A DNA stretch of 64,000 bases from Winslowiella toletana (GTDB lineage: Bacteria; Pseudomonadota; Gammaproteobacteria; Enterobacterales; Enterobacteriaceae): assembly GCF_017875465.1 (NCBI RefSeq), contig NZ_JAGGMQ010000001.1:558001-622000 (forward strand), read 5' to 3'. The position numbers and the translations under genes are program-made. Below, piece after piece: positions 16,839 through 26,489 of this stretch. The notes under the pieces are model-generated. The model saw nothing but the letters and a program-made list of their open reading frames with translations. It had not been told where the DNA came from and did not search any database. Every line of letters starts with the position of its first letter. The stretch's first letter is position 1.

Positions 16839-18275
16839 TTAAAGCGGCTGACGTTTCAATAAACGCCCTTGCCGGCCTTTCACCTCGCCATCCTCATAAC
16901 TCACTACCCCGTTAACCACCACCAGATCGATACCCGGCGCTTGTCGGCAGGGATCGCTGTAAGTCGCCACATCTTCAATCCGCGCCATATCCACCAGGGT
17001 TAAATCGGCAAAGGCGCCTTCGCGCACCGCGCCGCGATCGTGCAGGCGAAAACGCGCGGCCGACATGCCGGTCATCTTGCGCACCGCTTCGGCGAGGCTG
17101 AACAGTTGCAGATCACGACAGTAGTGCGCCAGCACGCGCGGGAATGTCCCCCACAGCCGGGGGTGAGGATTAGGATCGGATGGCAAACCATCCGAACCAA
17201 TCATCGCCAGCGGATGCGCGAGGATCGTGCGCACATCGTCCTCATTCATCATCGAATAAATCGCCCCGGCCGGGCGCAGGCGCTCAGTCGCCTGCCACTG
17301 ATCTACCCCCCATTGCGCGGCAATCTCCTGCAGCGTCTGTCTGGCCATTTCCGGATGCGGCTCCGACCAGGTGATATAAATCTCCATCTGCCCGTCGACA
17401 CGCCAGGCGTCAAGGGTGGTGGAGCTGCGCGAGTAGGGATAACAATCGCAGTTACATGACTGCTCGCTGGCGGCTTTTTCCAGCGCCGCCAGCGCCAGTG
17501 ACGCACGACCCCAGTTACCCGCCCCTGCGCATTTCAGATGGGAGATCACCAGATCCGCCCCGGCATGGCGGGCGGTAGTAAACGACTCATCCAGCGACGC
17601 CAGCAGACCGTCATGTTCGTTACGCATATGGGTGGTGTACAGCGCACCCTCTGCGCCAATAATATCCACCAGCGGCTGCATCTCCGACGCTGGCGCCTGT
17701 TTCGCATTAGTATACGCCAGCCCGGAACTAAGACCGATAGCGCCGTCATCAAGCGCGCCCTGTAACGCCACGCACATTTGCGCCAGCTCCTCTGCCGTCG
17801 CCGGGCGATCAAATTGCGCCATCACATTCGCCCGCAGCGCGGTATGGCCGATCAATGCCGCCACATTGACACTGGGGCAGGCGCGCTCAACCGCATCGGC
17901 ATAGTGCTGAAAGGTGGGATAGATAAAGGCCTCCTGCGCGCCCAGCAGATTTAGCGGATCCGGCGGCGGGCCTGATAAACTCACCGGCGAGGCGCTGATG
18001 CCGCAATTGCCGACAATCACTGTAGTCACGCCCTGCGAAATCTTCGCCAGCATCTGCGGCTGATCAATCAGCGTGGTATCGTCATGGGTGTGAACATCAA
18101 TAAAACCCGGCATCAGGCAACGTCCGTTGCCCTCGATCACCCGCTGAGCGCGCTGATCGGCCAGATTACCGATAGCGGCAATACGGTCGCCACTGATTGC
18201 CACGTCCGCGACATAGGGTTCAGCGCCGCTGCCATCCACCACCGTGACGGCATGAAACAGTAAATCAAACGCCAT
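16839..18275 (-). CDS. N-acyl-D-amino acid deacylase (D-aminoacylase)
   Basis: A 478-residue amidohydrolase-superfamily enzyme. DVHTHDD gives H62 and H64, GNCGIS gives C91; these match the metal ligands of Alcaligenes D-aminoacylase (H67, H69, C96) with a constant offset. THMRNE and ISHLKCAG supply further histidines and MIGSDGLPSD the catalytic aspartate. It releases free D-amino acids from N-acyl-D-amino acids in the cytoplasm. It starts 2 bases beyond the ATPase stop and closes an operon with an ABC importer, a D-amino acid transaminase and an N-carbamoyl-D-amino acid hydrolase, which strongly supports a D-amino acid salvage role. Confidence 0.93.
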   Translation of the reverse strand: MAFDLLFHAVTVVDGSGAEPYVADVAISGDRIAAIGNLADQRAQRVIEGNGRCLMPGFIDVHTHDDTTLIDQPQMLAKISQGVTTVIVGNCGISASPVSLSGPPPDPLNLLGAQEAFIYPTFQHYADAVERACPSVNVAALIGHTALRANVMAQFDRPATAEELAQMCVALQGALDDGAIGLSSGLAYTNAKQAPASEMQPLVDIIGAEGALYTTHMRNEHDGLLASLDESFTTARHAGADLVISHLKCAGAGNWGRASLALAALEKAASEQSCNCDCYPYSRSSTTLDAWRVDGQMEIYITWSEPHPEMARQTLQEIAAQWGVDQWQATERLRPAGAIYSMMNEDDVRTILAHPLAMIGSDGLPSDPNPHPRLWGTFPRVLAHYCRDLQLFSLAEAVRKMTGMSAARFRLHDRGAVREGAFADLTLVDMARIEDVATYSDPCRQAPGIDLVVVNGVVSYEDGEVKGRQGRLLKRQPL

Positions 18276-18277
18276 AT

Positions 18278-19918
18278 TCAGATCCTCCGTCCGGCAGCGA
18301 AATCCCAGCCTTTGCCAGGCACCGCATCCATCAGTTGTTGGGTATAGGGATGTTGCGGCGCCCCCAGCACATCGCTTGCCGCGCCATACTCAATCACTTC
18401 GCCGTGCTGCATTACCAGCACGTCGTCGCACAGCTGCGCCGCCACCCGCAAATCATGGGTAATAAACAAAATCGCGATACCCAGCCGGTTTTGAATCTCC
18501 TCCAGCAGTTGCAGCACTTGCGCCTGTACCGAGACGTCGAGCGCCGACACTGCTTCATCGGCGACAATCACATCCGGCTCCATTGCCAGCGCCCGGGCGA
18601 TGGCGATACGTTGCCGCTGGCCACCAGAGAACTGATGCGGAAAACGGTCGATGGCATCAGCTGGCAGCCCGACCAGCTCCAGCAGCTGCTGACCACGGGC
18701 CCAGGCCTGCGCCCAGGAGACGCCGTGGTTCATCGGGCCTTCAACTAAGCTGTTGCCAATACTGATACGCGGATTAAGCGAACGGTTGGGGTCCTGGAAG
18801 ATCATCTGAATGCGTTTGCGATGCGGCTTCAGTCCGGCGCTGGAAAGCTCCGAAATATCGTTGCCGGTGATACGTATCGCGCCTGCGTCAGGCATCAGCA
18901 GACGCATCACACAGCGCGCCATCGTCGATTTGCCAGAGCCGCTTTCGCCGACAATGCCCAGTGTGCGGCCACGCTTCAGGCTGAAGGTCACATCATGCAG
19001 CGCACGCGTACCTTCACGCCGCTTGCCGAACCAGTTAAGCCCGCCCCCTTTCGGCGGATAGATTTTTCCCAGTTCCACCACATCCAGCACCACCTGGGCG
19101 CTAATCGGCTTGCGCGCAGGCCGCGGCGTCAGGCCAGGCACAGCGGCCAGCAGGGCTTTGGTATAATCCTCGAGCGGTTGCGACAGCACCTGTTGCAGCT
19201 CGCCGGATTCAACGATATTCCCCTGGCGCATCACGCAGACGCGGTCAGCGATGTCGACCACCACCCCCATATCGTGGGTGATAAACAACACCGCAGTGCC
19301 ATGCTTTTGCTGCAGTTCGCGGATCAGTTTGAGGATCTGCTGTTGCGTGGTCACATCCAGCGCGGTAGTTGGCTCATCGGCGATTAACAGACGAGGTTCA
19401 AGCACCAGCGCCATGGCGATCATAATGCGCTGCCGCTGACCGCCGCTCAGCTGATGCGGATAAGCGGCGTAAACCCGGGCGATATCCGGCAGATGCACCT
19501 GCTCCAGCGCATCCATTACACGCGCATGACGTTGCGCCGCGCTGAGGCCAGTGTGCGTTTGCAGCACTTCATCGATCTGCCTCCCTACCGTCAGCACCGG
19601 ATTAAGCGCGGTCATCGGCTCCTGGAAAATCATCGCCATCCGGCTGCCGCGCAGTGCTTTCAGGCGTCGGTTGCTGACCTGCAACACATCTTCGCCATCC
19701 AGCATAATGCGCCCGCTGGTGACGCTGAGCGCACCTTTAGGCAGCAGGCCCAGCGTCGTCAGCGATGTCACCGACTTGCCCGAACCGCTTTCGCCGACCA
19801 GACACAGCGTCTCGCCAGCGCGAATGCTGAAGGAGATATCCTGCAAAATTGGTGCGCCCTGCGCAGTGCTCACCGACAGACGATCCACATGCAGAATATC
19901 GTTTTGCGCTTCGCTCAT
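18278..19918 (-). CDS. Peptide-type ABC importer, double ATP-binding protein
   Basis: A 546-residue fusion of two nucleotide-binding domains, equivalent to DppD plus DppF. Each half has a Walker A ([11 protein letters not shown] near residue 40; [11 protein letters not shown] near 330), a signature LSGGQRQRI or FSGGQRQRI, and a Walker B followed by the switch histidine in FITHD. It powers the importer formed with the two adjacent permeases and the binding protein. The start overlaps the second permease stop by 4 bases, which implies coupling. Likely imports short peptides or acylated/carbamoylated D-amino acids. Confidence 0.93.
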   Translation of the reverse strand: MSEAQNDILHVDRLSVSTAQGAPILQDISFSIRAGETLCLVGESGSGKSVTSLTTLGLLPKGALSVTSGRIMLDGEDVLQVSNRRLKALRGSRMAMIFQEPMTALNPVLTVGRQIDEVLQTHTGLSAAQRHARVMDALEQVHLPDIARVYAAYPHQLSGGQRQRIMIAMALVLEPRLLIADEPTTALDVTTQQQILKLIRELQQKHGTAVLFITHDMGVVVDIADRVCVMRQGNIVESGELQQVLSQPLEDYTKALLAAVPGLTPRPARKPISAQVVLDVVELGKIYPPKGGGLNWFGKRREGTRALHDVTFSLKRGRTLGIVGESGSGKSTMARCVMRLLMPDAGAIRITGNDISELSSAGLKPHRKRIQMIFQDPNRSLNPRISIGNSLVEGPMNHGVSWAQAWARGQQLLELVGLPADAIDRFPHQFSGGQRQRIAIARALAMEPDVIVADEAVSALDVSVQAQVLQLLEEIQNRLGIAILFITHDLRVAAQLCDDVLVMQHGEVIEYGAASDVLGAPQHPYTQQLMDAVPGKGWDFAAGRRI

Positions 19919-20796
19919 GCGCCACCTCTTTTCTTCAGTCGCGGATCGAGGGCATCGCTTACCGCATCGCCCAGCAGGTTAATCGATAAAATACACAGTG
20001 AGAGCACCAGACCCGGCCACAGCACCAGCGACGGCTTGAGCTGGAAGTAGAGGCGGCCTTCGGAAATAATATTGCCCCAGGTCGGAATTTCAGTGCCGAT
20101 ACCGGCGCCAAGAAATGACAGAATCGCTTCGGTCAGGATCGCCGACGCGCAGATATAGGTGCTCTGAACAATCAACGGCGCCAGCGTATTCGGCATCAGA
20201 TGGCGGGTAAGCACCTTAAAGGTGGACGTACCCATTAATACCGCCGCCTCGACGTAAGGCTCTTCACGCGCCGACAGCACCCGTGAGCGCACCAGACGTA
20301 CGACCTGCGGTATCTCCGGCACCATAATCGCCACCATCACCGTCCAGATGCCTGCGCTGCTCAGCGAAACGATAGCAATCGCCAGCAGGATGCCAGGTAT
20401 CGCCATCAGGCCATCCATCACCCGCATCAGCAGCGCATCCAGTCCGCGAAAGTAGCCTGCCAGCAAGCCTAATGGCAGGCCAATGATTACGCTCATCGCC
20501 GTCACACCCAGCCCGACCATCAGCGAGATGCGCGCGCCATACACAATGCGTGAAAACAGATCGCGCCCGTAGGCGTCGGTACCCAGCCAGAACGTTTCTC
20601 CGGGCGGCTTCAGGCGAAACGCTGGCGACAGCGCCACCGGATCGTGACTGGCGATCCACGGGGCAAATAGCGCCATGCTGACAATCAGCAGCAGAATGAC
20701 CAGCGCAATCGCCGACATCAGCGGGATGCGCGGCAGGGTGATAAAACGACGCCGCGGGGTCGGCAGCATCGCAGATACAGGTTTACTTATGCTCAT
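19915..20796 (-). CDS. Peptide-type ABC importer, permease (DppC-like)
   Basis: A 293-residue inner-membrane protein with about six membrane segments. It has the DppC-type N-terminal hydrophobic segment, then [22 protein letters not shown], the usual DppC/OppC marker, and the cytoplasmic EAA loop [14 protein letters not shown]...[11 protein letters not shown]. It pairs with the other permease and the double ATPase. It starts 10 bases after the DppB-like gene. Confidence 0.93.
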   Translation of the reverse strand: MSISKPVSAMLPTPRRRFITLPRIPLMSAIALVILLLIVSMALFAPWIASHDPVALSPAFRLKPPGETFWLGTDAYGRDLFSRIVYGARISLMVGLGVTAMSVIIGLPLGLLAGYFRGLDALLMRVMDGLMAIPGILLAIAIVSLSSAGIWTVMVAIMVPEIPQVVRLVRSRVLSAREEPYVEAAVLMGTSTFKVLTRHLMPNTLAPLIVQSTYICASAILTEAILSFLGAGIGTEIPTWGNIISEGRLYFQLKPSLVLWPGLVLSLCILSINLLGDAVSDALDPRLKKRGGA

Positions 20797-20805
20797 GCCA
20801 TACCC

Positions 20806-21753
20806 TCAATAACGAATGCGCGGATCGCTCAGCGCGTACGACAGATCGATCAGCAGATTGATGATCACATACACCCCGCTGGTCAGCAGGATCATGCCCT
20901 GAATCACCGGGTAGTCACGGGCCAGCACCGCATCGACAATCAGCCGCCCCAGTCCCGGGATATTGAACACACTTTCGGTCACCACCACGCCGGAGATCAT
21001 CAGGGCGAAGCCGGTGCCAATCACCGTCAGAATCGGGATCATCGAATTGCGCAGCGCATGGCGGAACAGCACATGGATTTCCGACAATCCCTTGGCGCGG
21101 GCGGTGCGAATATAGTCTTCACCCAGCACTTCAAGCACGCTGGCGCGCGTCATACGCGCCACCAGTGCGATATAGACCGAGGACAGGGTCAATGCCGGTA
21201 AAATAATCCGCTGCGCAAACGGCCAGACGCCATTGCTGATGCTGCTAAATCCCTGTACCGGCAACCATTTCAGTTCAATGGCAAACAGCGTACTCAGCAG
21301 ATATCCAATCACAAACACCGGCACCGAGAACCCCAGCACCGATGAGGACATCACCAGATTGTCGATCCAGCTGCCGTGTTTCCACGCCGCCAGCACCCCG
21401 AGCGGCACCGAAATCAGGATGGTGAAGCCAATTGCCACCAGCGCCAGACTCAGGGTCGGTTCAAGACGCTGACCAATCATGGTCAGCACCGGGGTCTGAG
21501 CCATCAGCGAGGTGCTGAAGTCGCCCTGCAACAGCTGTGAAATCCAGACAAAAAATTGCTGGTACAACGGCTGGTTCAGTCCCAGACTTTCACGGATTGC
21601 CGCCAGCTGATCTGGCGTCGCCATATCACCGGCAATAATCGCCGCCGGATCGCCCGGCGACAGTCGCAACAGCAAGAAGACAAACAGCGCCACCACCAGC
21701 ATTACCGGGATTGCCGCCAGCACACGGCGAATAAAATAACCCAACACAGGCAC
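20806..21753 (-). CDS. Peptide-type ABC importer, permease (DppB-like)
   Basis: A 315-residue inner-membrane protein with the DppB pattern: an N-terminal membrane segment, LRLSPGDPAAIIAGD, GLNQPLYQQFFVW, GDFSTSL, and the EAA loop EDYIRTARAKGLSE...RHALRNSMIPI. It forms the translocation pore with the DppC-like partner. It lies 26 bases after the binding-protein gene. Confidence 0.93.
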   Translation of the reverse strand: MPVLGYFIRRVLAAIPVMLVVALFVFLLLRLSPGDPAAIIAGDMATPDQLAAIRESLGLNQPLYQQFFVWISQLLQGDFSTSLMAQTPVLTMIGQRLEPTLSLALVAIGFTILISVPLGVLAAWKHGSWIDNLVMSSSVLGFSVPVFVIGYLLSTLFAIELKWLPVQGFSSISNGVWPFAQRIILPALTLSSVYIALVARMTRASVLEVLGEDYIRTARAKGLSEIHVLFRHALRNSMIPILTVIGTGFALMISGVVVTESVFNIPGLGRLIVDAVLARDYPVIQGMILLTSGVYVIINLLIDLSYALSDPRIRY

Positions 21754-21779
21754 CTCCTGAGGTCGTATTTAGCTGGCAA

Positions 21780-23375
21780 TTAGTCGCTTTTCTCGACGTT
21801 CCAGAACACCGTAGAAGGCCCGGTCATCAAGTGGCTGATATGGTTGCTCCACGCCGCCACATCATAGAACTGCCCCAGCGGAATGTAGCTGACCTGGTCC
21901 ATCGCGTGCTTCTGGATCTCAACCGCTATCTGTTTCTGTTTCGCCGCATCGGTAGCGGTAGCGAAATCGACTTTTAGCTGATTCATCTGAGGATCGGTCG
22001 GCCAGCCAAACCATGCGCCTTTACGTCCGCCACCATCGAGCATCGGATTAACCACCGGGTTCCAGATAGTTTCTGCATTCCAGTAAGTGAAGAACAGGTT
22101 CCAGCCGCCCTGTGACGGTGGATTCGGGTTGGCGCGGCGCGACACCAGCGTCTGCCAGTCCATCGGCTGCAAATCAACTTTGAAGCCCGCCTTACGCAGC
22201 GCCTGCGCCGCCACTACCGGTTGTGACGCCTGGCTCGGCACATCGGTCGGCTGCATAATCACCACCGGCGTACCGTCGTAACCAGCCTTTTTCAGCAGCG
22301 CTTTGGCGGCATCAAGATTACCGCCATTCAGCAGTGATTCGCCGCCCGCCTGGGTCTCCAGCGCCGTGCCACAGCCGAACACCGATGCACAGAGTTTGAA
22401 GTACTGCGGGTTACCGACCAGCGCGTCGAGTACATCTTTCTGATTCATCGCCAGCAATGCGGCGCGGCGGATATCCGGGTTATTAAATGGCGGATAGAGG
22501 AAATTCATGCGCCCGCCGGTCATCGAACCGAGCTTGCTCAGGGTACCGGACTTAAGGTTTGGATCGGCCTGCACCATCGGCAACAGGTCGATCGGCAGCT
22601 GTTCGATAAAGTCGACATCACCGGATGAGAGCGCATTAATCGCTGTCATGCGGTCCGGCATATTGACCCATTCAACGCGATCAACCTTCACTACTTTGCC
22701 GCCCGCGGTGCCGCTGGCTGGCTCTTTGCGCGGCACATATTGCTGGAATTTTTCGTAAACCACGCGGTTGCCGGGATCAAATTCGCTGGCGACAAACTTA
22801 AACGGGCCGGAACCGGTGTAATCGGTGATCATTTTGCCATCCGGCGTATTCGCTACCCGCTCCGGCATCATAAATGCCGCCACCGATGAAGGCTTCGCCA
22901 GTAGTTGCAGCACATAGCCGAAGGGTTTCGCCAGCTTCAGCGTGATGGTTTTATCATTGGTGGCGGTAATGCTGTCGGTGTACTTCATCATTAGCTGGCC
23001 GCCGACATCGTAGTGCGCCCAGCGTTTAAGCGAGGCGACGCAATCGGTGGCGGTCACCGGTTTACCGTCATGCCACAGCAGACCGTCACGCAGCGTAAAG
23101 GTGTAAGTCAGGCCATCGGGTGAAACGGTCCAGTCAGCCATTTGCGGCCTGGGGGTCAGGTTTTCATCCATGCCAATCAGGGTGTCATAAATCATATAAC
23201 CGTGATTACGGGTGATCTGCGCGGTGGTGGCAATTGGATCCAGCACGCGCAACGATGAGGACATTACCGCATGCAGGGTTTTCTCCGCCGCCATCGCCGA
23301 CGGGGCGGTGATGGCGGTGCTCAGGCCAATCGATAACAGACAGGCGATCAAAGAACGGGACGGATATAGTTTCAC
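21780..23375 (-). CDS. Peptide-type ABC importer, periplasmic binding protein (SBP family 5)
   Basis: A solute-binding protein of about 531 residues. The chosen start is GTG at 23375, with GGAG 8 bases upstream; the frame is open to 23399. The signal peptide runs to about PSAMA, followed by EKTLHAVMSSSLRVLDPIATTAQ, the standard family-5 opening. TFTLRDGLLWHDGKPVTATDC and GSGPFKF are further family marks. It captures the substrate in the periplasm. Its operon partners (D-aminoacylase, D-transaminase, N-carbamoyl-D-amino acid hydrolase) point to D-amino-acid-containing peptides or N-substituted D-amino acids. Confidence 0.92.
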   Translation of the reverse strand: MKLYPSRSLIACLLSIGLSTAITAPSAMAAEKTLHAVMSSSLRVLDPIATTAQITRNHGYMIYDTLIGMDENLTPRPQMADWTVSPDGLTYTFTLRDGLLWHDGKPVTATDCVASLKRWAHYDVGGQLMMKYTDSITATNDKTITLKLAKPFGYVLQLLAKPSSVAAFMMPERVANTPDGKMITDYTGSGPFKFVASEFDPGNRVVYEKFQQYVPRKEPASGTAGGKVVKVDRVEWVNMPDRMTAINALSSGDVDFIEQLPIDLLPMVQADPNLKSGTLSKLGSMTGGRMNFLYPPFNNPDIRRAALLAMNQKDVLDALVGNPQYFKLCASVFGCGTALETQAGGESLLNGGNLDAAKALLKKAGYDGTPVVIMQPTDVPSQASQPVVAAQALRKAGFKVDLQPMDWQTLVSRRANPNPPSQGGWNLFFTYWNAETIWNPVVNPMLDGGGRKGAWFGWPTDPQMNQLKVDFATATDAAKQKQIAVEIQKHAMDQVSYIPLGQFYDVAAWSNHISHLMTGPSTVFWNVEKSD

Positions 23376-23475
23376 GCTTAACACTCCAGTAAAGAGCAAT
23401 CCCTGGTGTCGGGAGTTGCGGTGTATGCAATGTAATAAGAGAACGCCGGATGCCTGAAACCGCGGCCTGCCGCCG

Positions 23476-24330
23476 TCAGGCAGTTAGCGCCAGCGCATGG
23501 TCGATATACAGCTGACGTAAACGCCGGGTCAGCGAGCCAGGCTTGCCGTCGCCGATGGCATGGTCATCGATGCTGACCACCGGATAAATAAACGAGGTGG
23601 ATGAGGTAATAAAGGCTTCTGCGGCGTCCCTGACCTCATCCAGCGTGCAGCCGCGTTCTTCAAGACGCAGGCCATGCTCACTCAGCAATGCAATCAGCGC
23701 GCCGCGGGTGATACCGGGCAGCAGAGAGCGGGAAAGCTCACGCGTCACCACCACGCCGTCAGCGGTGACGATAAACGCATTGTTAGACGTGCCTTCGGTG
23801 ATCAATCCCTCCTTCACCAGCCAGGCGTCGTCGGCGCCGCGTTGTCTCGCCTGCTCTTTCGCCAGACAGGCGTAAAGCAGTTGAGTGGTTTTAATGTCAC
23901 AGCGCCCCCAGCGCAGATCCGGCAGGCTGATAACTTTTATCCCCTGCTCTGCCTGTGGGCTGGCGAGGATATTTTTCGCCTGGGTATAGAGCACCAGCGT
24001 TGGCGGCGTGCCCGCAGGCGGGAAAGCAAAGTTGCGGTCTTCAACGCCACGGCTCACTTGCAGATAGATCAGGCCCTCCTGCAGCTGGTTGTGGTCGATC
24101 AACGCCTGATGGATCGCCAGTAATTGATCGTTATCGACCGGCAAATCCAGCGCCATCTCGCCCAGCGAGCGGCGCAGGCGGGCAAGGTGCAGATCAAAAT
24201 CCACCAGCTTGCCTTGCAGCACGGCGGTGACTTCATAGATGGCGTCGGCGAAGGTGAAACCACGGTCGAAGATCGAAATCTTCGCCTCAGTTTCCGCTAT
24301 AAACTCACCATTCAGGTATACGGTACGCAT
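23476..24330 (-). CDS. D-amino acid transaminase (class IV PLP aminotransferase)
   Basis: A 284-residue fold-type IV aminotransferase. It opens VYLNGEFIAETEAKISIFDRGFTFADAIYE (quoted here in part) as in D-alanine transaminase, has the PLP-binding lysine in CDIKTTQLLY (about residue 147), and EGTSNNAF for cofactor phosphate contacts. D-transaminases convert D-amino acids to 2-oxoacids using 2-oxoglutarate or pyruvate. Its length and the surrounding D-amino-acid genes favour a D-specific enzyme over the branched-chain or aminodeoxychorismate-lyase relatives. It lies 18 bases after the N-carbamoyl hydrolase. Confidence 0.88.
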   Translation of the reverse strand: MRTVYLNGEFIAETEAKISIFDRGFTFADAIYEVTAVLQGKLVDFDLHLARLRRSLGEMALDLPVDNDQLLAIHQALIDHNQLQEGLIYLQVSRGVEDRNFAFPPAGTPPTLVLYTQAKNILASPQAEQGIKVISLPDLRWGRCDIKTTQLLYACLAKEQARQRGADDAWLVKEGLITEGTSNNAFIVTADGVVVTRELSRSLLPGITRGALIALLSEHGLRLEERGCTLDEVRDAAEAFITSSTSFIYPVVSIDDHAIGDGKPGSLTRRLRQLYIDHALALTA

Positions 24331-24347
24331 AACGCGAACTCTCCAGG

Positions 24348-25271
24348 TTAAGGGCGTTCAACGCCAGTCTGGCGGGTGATAATGCCGTAGTGTTCAATGC
24401 GACGATGACGCGCAAAGTCGAAGATGGTGGTTTTGCCGAACTGGCACAGGTCCATATCGCAACGATGGGAAATCAGCTCATCGCCCTGCCCGCTGGCTCT
24501 GGCTACCACAAAACCGTTGGGATCAACGATCACGCTGCCGCCCATCAGGGGGAAACCATCCTCCACTCCGGCTTTCGCCACCCCCACTACCCAGGTAGCG
24601 TTCTGGTAAGCGCCCGCCTGCATACAGAGTTCAGAGTGGAACAGTCGCTTGGTTTCGCCTTCCCCGCGTTCCAGGGAATTGACTGAAGGGGTGTTGTAAC
24701 CCAGCGTGATCAGCTCCACGCCCTGCAATCCCATCACACGGTAGGTTTCCGGCCAGCGGCGGTCGTTGCAGATGCACATGCCCATTACCGCGCCCTGGTT
24801 TTCCCAGGTCTGAAAACCGAGATCGCCGGGTTCGAAATAGCGTTTTTCCAGATGCTGGAAGTCACGATGGGGGTCGAATTCAACATGACCTGGCAGATGC
24901 ACTTTGCGGTATTTACCAACGATATTGCCCTGGCGGTCGGTCATAATTGAGGTGTTATAGTGGTGTCCATCCGGGGTCAGCTCGGCATAACCAAAGGTGA
25001 TGGCAATCCCGTGTTCGCGGGAAAAATCGAACAATGGCCGGGTCGCATCACTGGGCATTTCGCGCTCAAACCAGCTATCGACTTCGTGCTGATCTTCCAT
25101 ATACCAGCGGGGGAAAAACGTTGTCAGCGCCAGCTCAGGGAACACCACCAGTTCGCATCCCTGCTGACGCGCCTGCTCCAGTAACGCCAGCATCCGCTGC
25201 ACCACACTTTCTCTTGAGTCGCTTTTTTGGATTGCACCCAACTGAGCGCCACCAATAACAATTTCGCGCAT
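24348..25271 (-). CDS. N-carbamoyl-D-amino acid amidohydrolase (D-carbamoylase)
   Basis: A 307-residue nitrilase-superfamily enzyme with the full catalytic triad: E46 in VFPELALTTFFPRW, K123 in KYRKVHLPGH and C168 in MCICNDRRWPE. The motifs FQHLEKRYFEPGDLGF and NDRRWPE...RVMGLQG are specific to D-carbamoylases such as the Agrobacterium enzyme. It hydrolyses N-carbamoyl-D-amino acids to D-amino acid, CO2 and ammonia. No hydantoinase gene is present nearby, so the carbamoyl substrate would have to come from outside or elsewhere. First gene of the D-amino acid operon. Confidence 0.92.
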   Translation of the reverse strand: MREIVIGGAQLGAIQKSDSRESVVQRMLALLEQARQQGCELVVFPELALTTFFPRWYMEDQHEVDSWFEREMPSDATRPLFDFSREHGIAITFGYAELTPDGHHYNTSIMTDRQGNIVGKYRKVHLPGHVEFDPHRDFQHLEKRYFEPGDLGFQTWENQGAVMGMCICNDRRWPETYRVMGLQGVELITLGYNTPSVNSLERGEGETKRLFHSELCMQAGAYQNATWVVGVAKAGVEDGFPLMGGSVIVDPNGFVVARASGQGDELISHRCDMDLCQFGKTTIFDFARHRRIEHYGIITRQTGVERP

Positions 25272-25393
25272 GCACTACTCTCCTCCACAAGGCCGACCCG
25301 GTGCCGGCTACCCTTTTGCATTGCTTAAGGTCATTGTGTGAGGTTCAGCGCCGTATGTCGTATACCAATATGTGGTCCTTGCTTAACCTGAAG

Positions 25394-26314
25394 TTAATCC
25401 ATATTGAACAGGTGAAAACCGCTCGCGCTCAGCGCGCCGCGCAGATGTTCCACAAACCCCTGCGCAAACTGCGCCAGCGGTTCATGCCGCAAGTGCACCA
25501 GGCTGATGGTCAGACGCTCTTCGTTGAGGATCGGCAGTACCGCCATCCGTTCAGCCCCCGATGCACGGAAGGAGATCTCATCCACCACCGAAAAACCGGT
25601 GCCGTTTTTCACCAGTGCGCAGGCATGGTGCGGAGAATCAACATCAATACTCGGCCGGTAAGGCAATCCGACGCGTTCGAAAGCCTGCTTCATAAAGCTG
25701 TGGAACGGCGTATCAGCGGAATAACCGATAAACGGCACCTCCGCCAGCGCATCAGGCAGCTCGTGCGCGGGCACCCGGGTCAGCGGATGATCCGCCGGGC
25801 ACACCACCATCACCCGGATATAACTCAGCGGCACAGCGCGCAGGTTGGGGTGCTCAATCGGAAACAGCGAGATGCCAAGGTCTGCCTGCTGGTCAAGCAA
25901 CCGATCGCGTAACAGCATATGGCGCAGACATTCCAGGCTGACGAGAATCTTTTCATTGCACTGCCGGAAAGCACCAATCGCATCTGGCACCAGCTGATGC
26001 CCCAGACTGGGGCTGCTGGCAATCCGTAATACGCCGTGGCGCTGCTGGACCAGGTTATGCAGCGTGGTATTAACCCGCTGGATATCGCGGTATACCGATT
26101 CGACGTCACTGAACAGGCTGCGCGCCTCCGGTGATGGATAGAGCCGCCCCTTTACCCGTTCGAACAGCTGGAAGCCGATACGCGCCTCGGTGTGGGAGAG
26201 CATCCGGCTGACCGCGGGTTGGGAGACATACAGCAGTTGCGCGGCGCCGTTGATCGAACCGGTGATCATCACCGCGCGAAAGACTTCAATCTGACGCAGA
26301 TTAAGCGACTGCAT
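25394..26314 (-). CDS. LysR-family transcriptional regulator
   Basis: A 306-residue LysR regulator. The N-terminal winged helix reads LRQIEVFRAVMITGSINGAAQLLYVSQPAVSRMLSHTE, typical of the family (quoted in overlapping parts: VSQPAVSRMLSHTE is the recognition helix). The C-terminal region is a periplasmic-binding-protein-like ligand domain. It lies upstream of, and parallel to, the D-amino acid operon and divergent from the AEC transporter gene. An inverted repeat (26363-26385) in the divergent promoter region is a likely binding site. The inducer is presumably a D-amino acid derivative, which is inference. Confidence 0.92.
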   Translation of the reverse strand: MQSLNLRQIEVFRAVMITGSINGAAQLLYVSQPAVSRMLSHTEARIGFQLFERVKGRLYPSPEARSLFSDVESVYRDIQRVNTTLHNLVQQRHGVLRIASSPSLGHQLVPDAIGAFRQCNEKILVSLECLRHMLLRDRLLDQQADLGISLFPIEHPNLRAVPLSYIRVMVVCPADHPLTRVPAHELPDALAEVPFIGYSADTPFHSFMKQAFERVGLPYRPSIDVDSPHHACALVKNGTGFSVVDEISFRASGAERMAVLPILNEERLTISLVHLRHEPLAQFAQGFVEHLRGALSASGFHLFNMD

Positions 26315-26362
26315 TCGATTTACCTCTGAAGAATGAGTGGGGTGCGCATAACGCTAAGCGCT

Positions 26363-26385
26363 TAACACCAGGTTATAGGGTGTTA
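26363..26385. promoter_or_regulatory. Inverted repeat in the LysR/AEC divergent promoter region
   Basis: TAACACC and GGTGTTA are separated by 9 bases, a spacing usual for LysR-type dyads. A second short palindrome, TAAGCGCTTA (26355-26364), abuts it. Located about 50 bases upstream of the LysR gene and 105 upstream of the transporter gene. Confidence 0.55.
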
Positions 26386-26489
26386 GCAATTAGTATGCCA
26401 ATGGCATCAGTGTCGCGAAAATTTCGCTGACAGCGAGGGAAGGCTCCGGTATTAATATCATTCGCCTTTTTTTACCGGAGCCTTTTACT

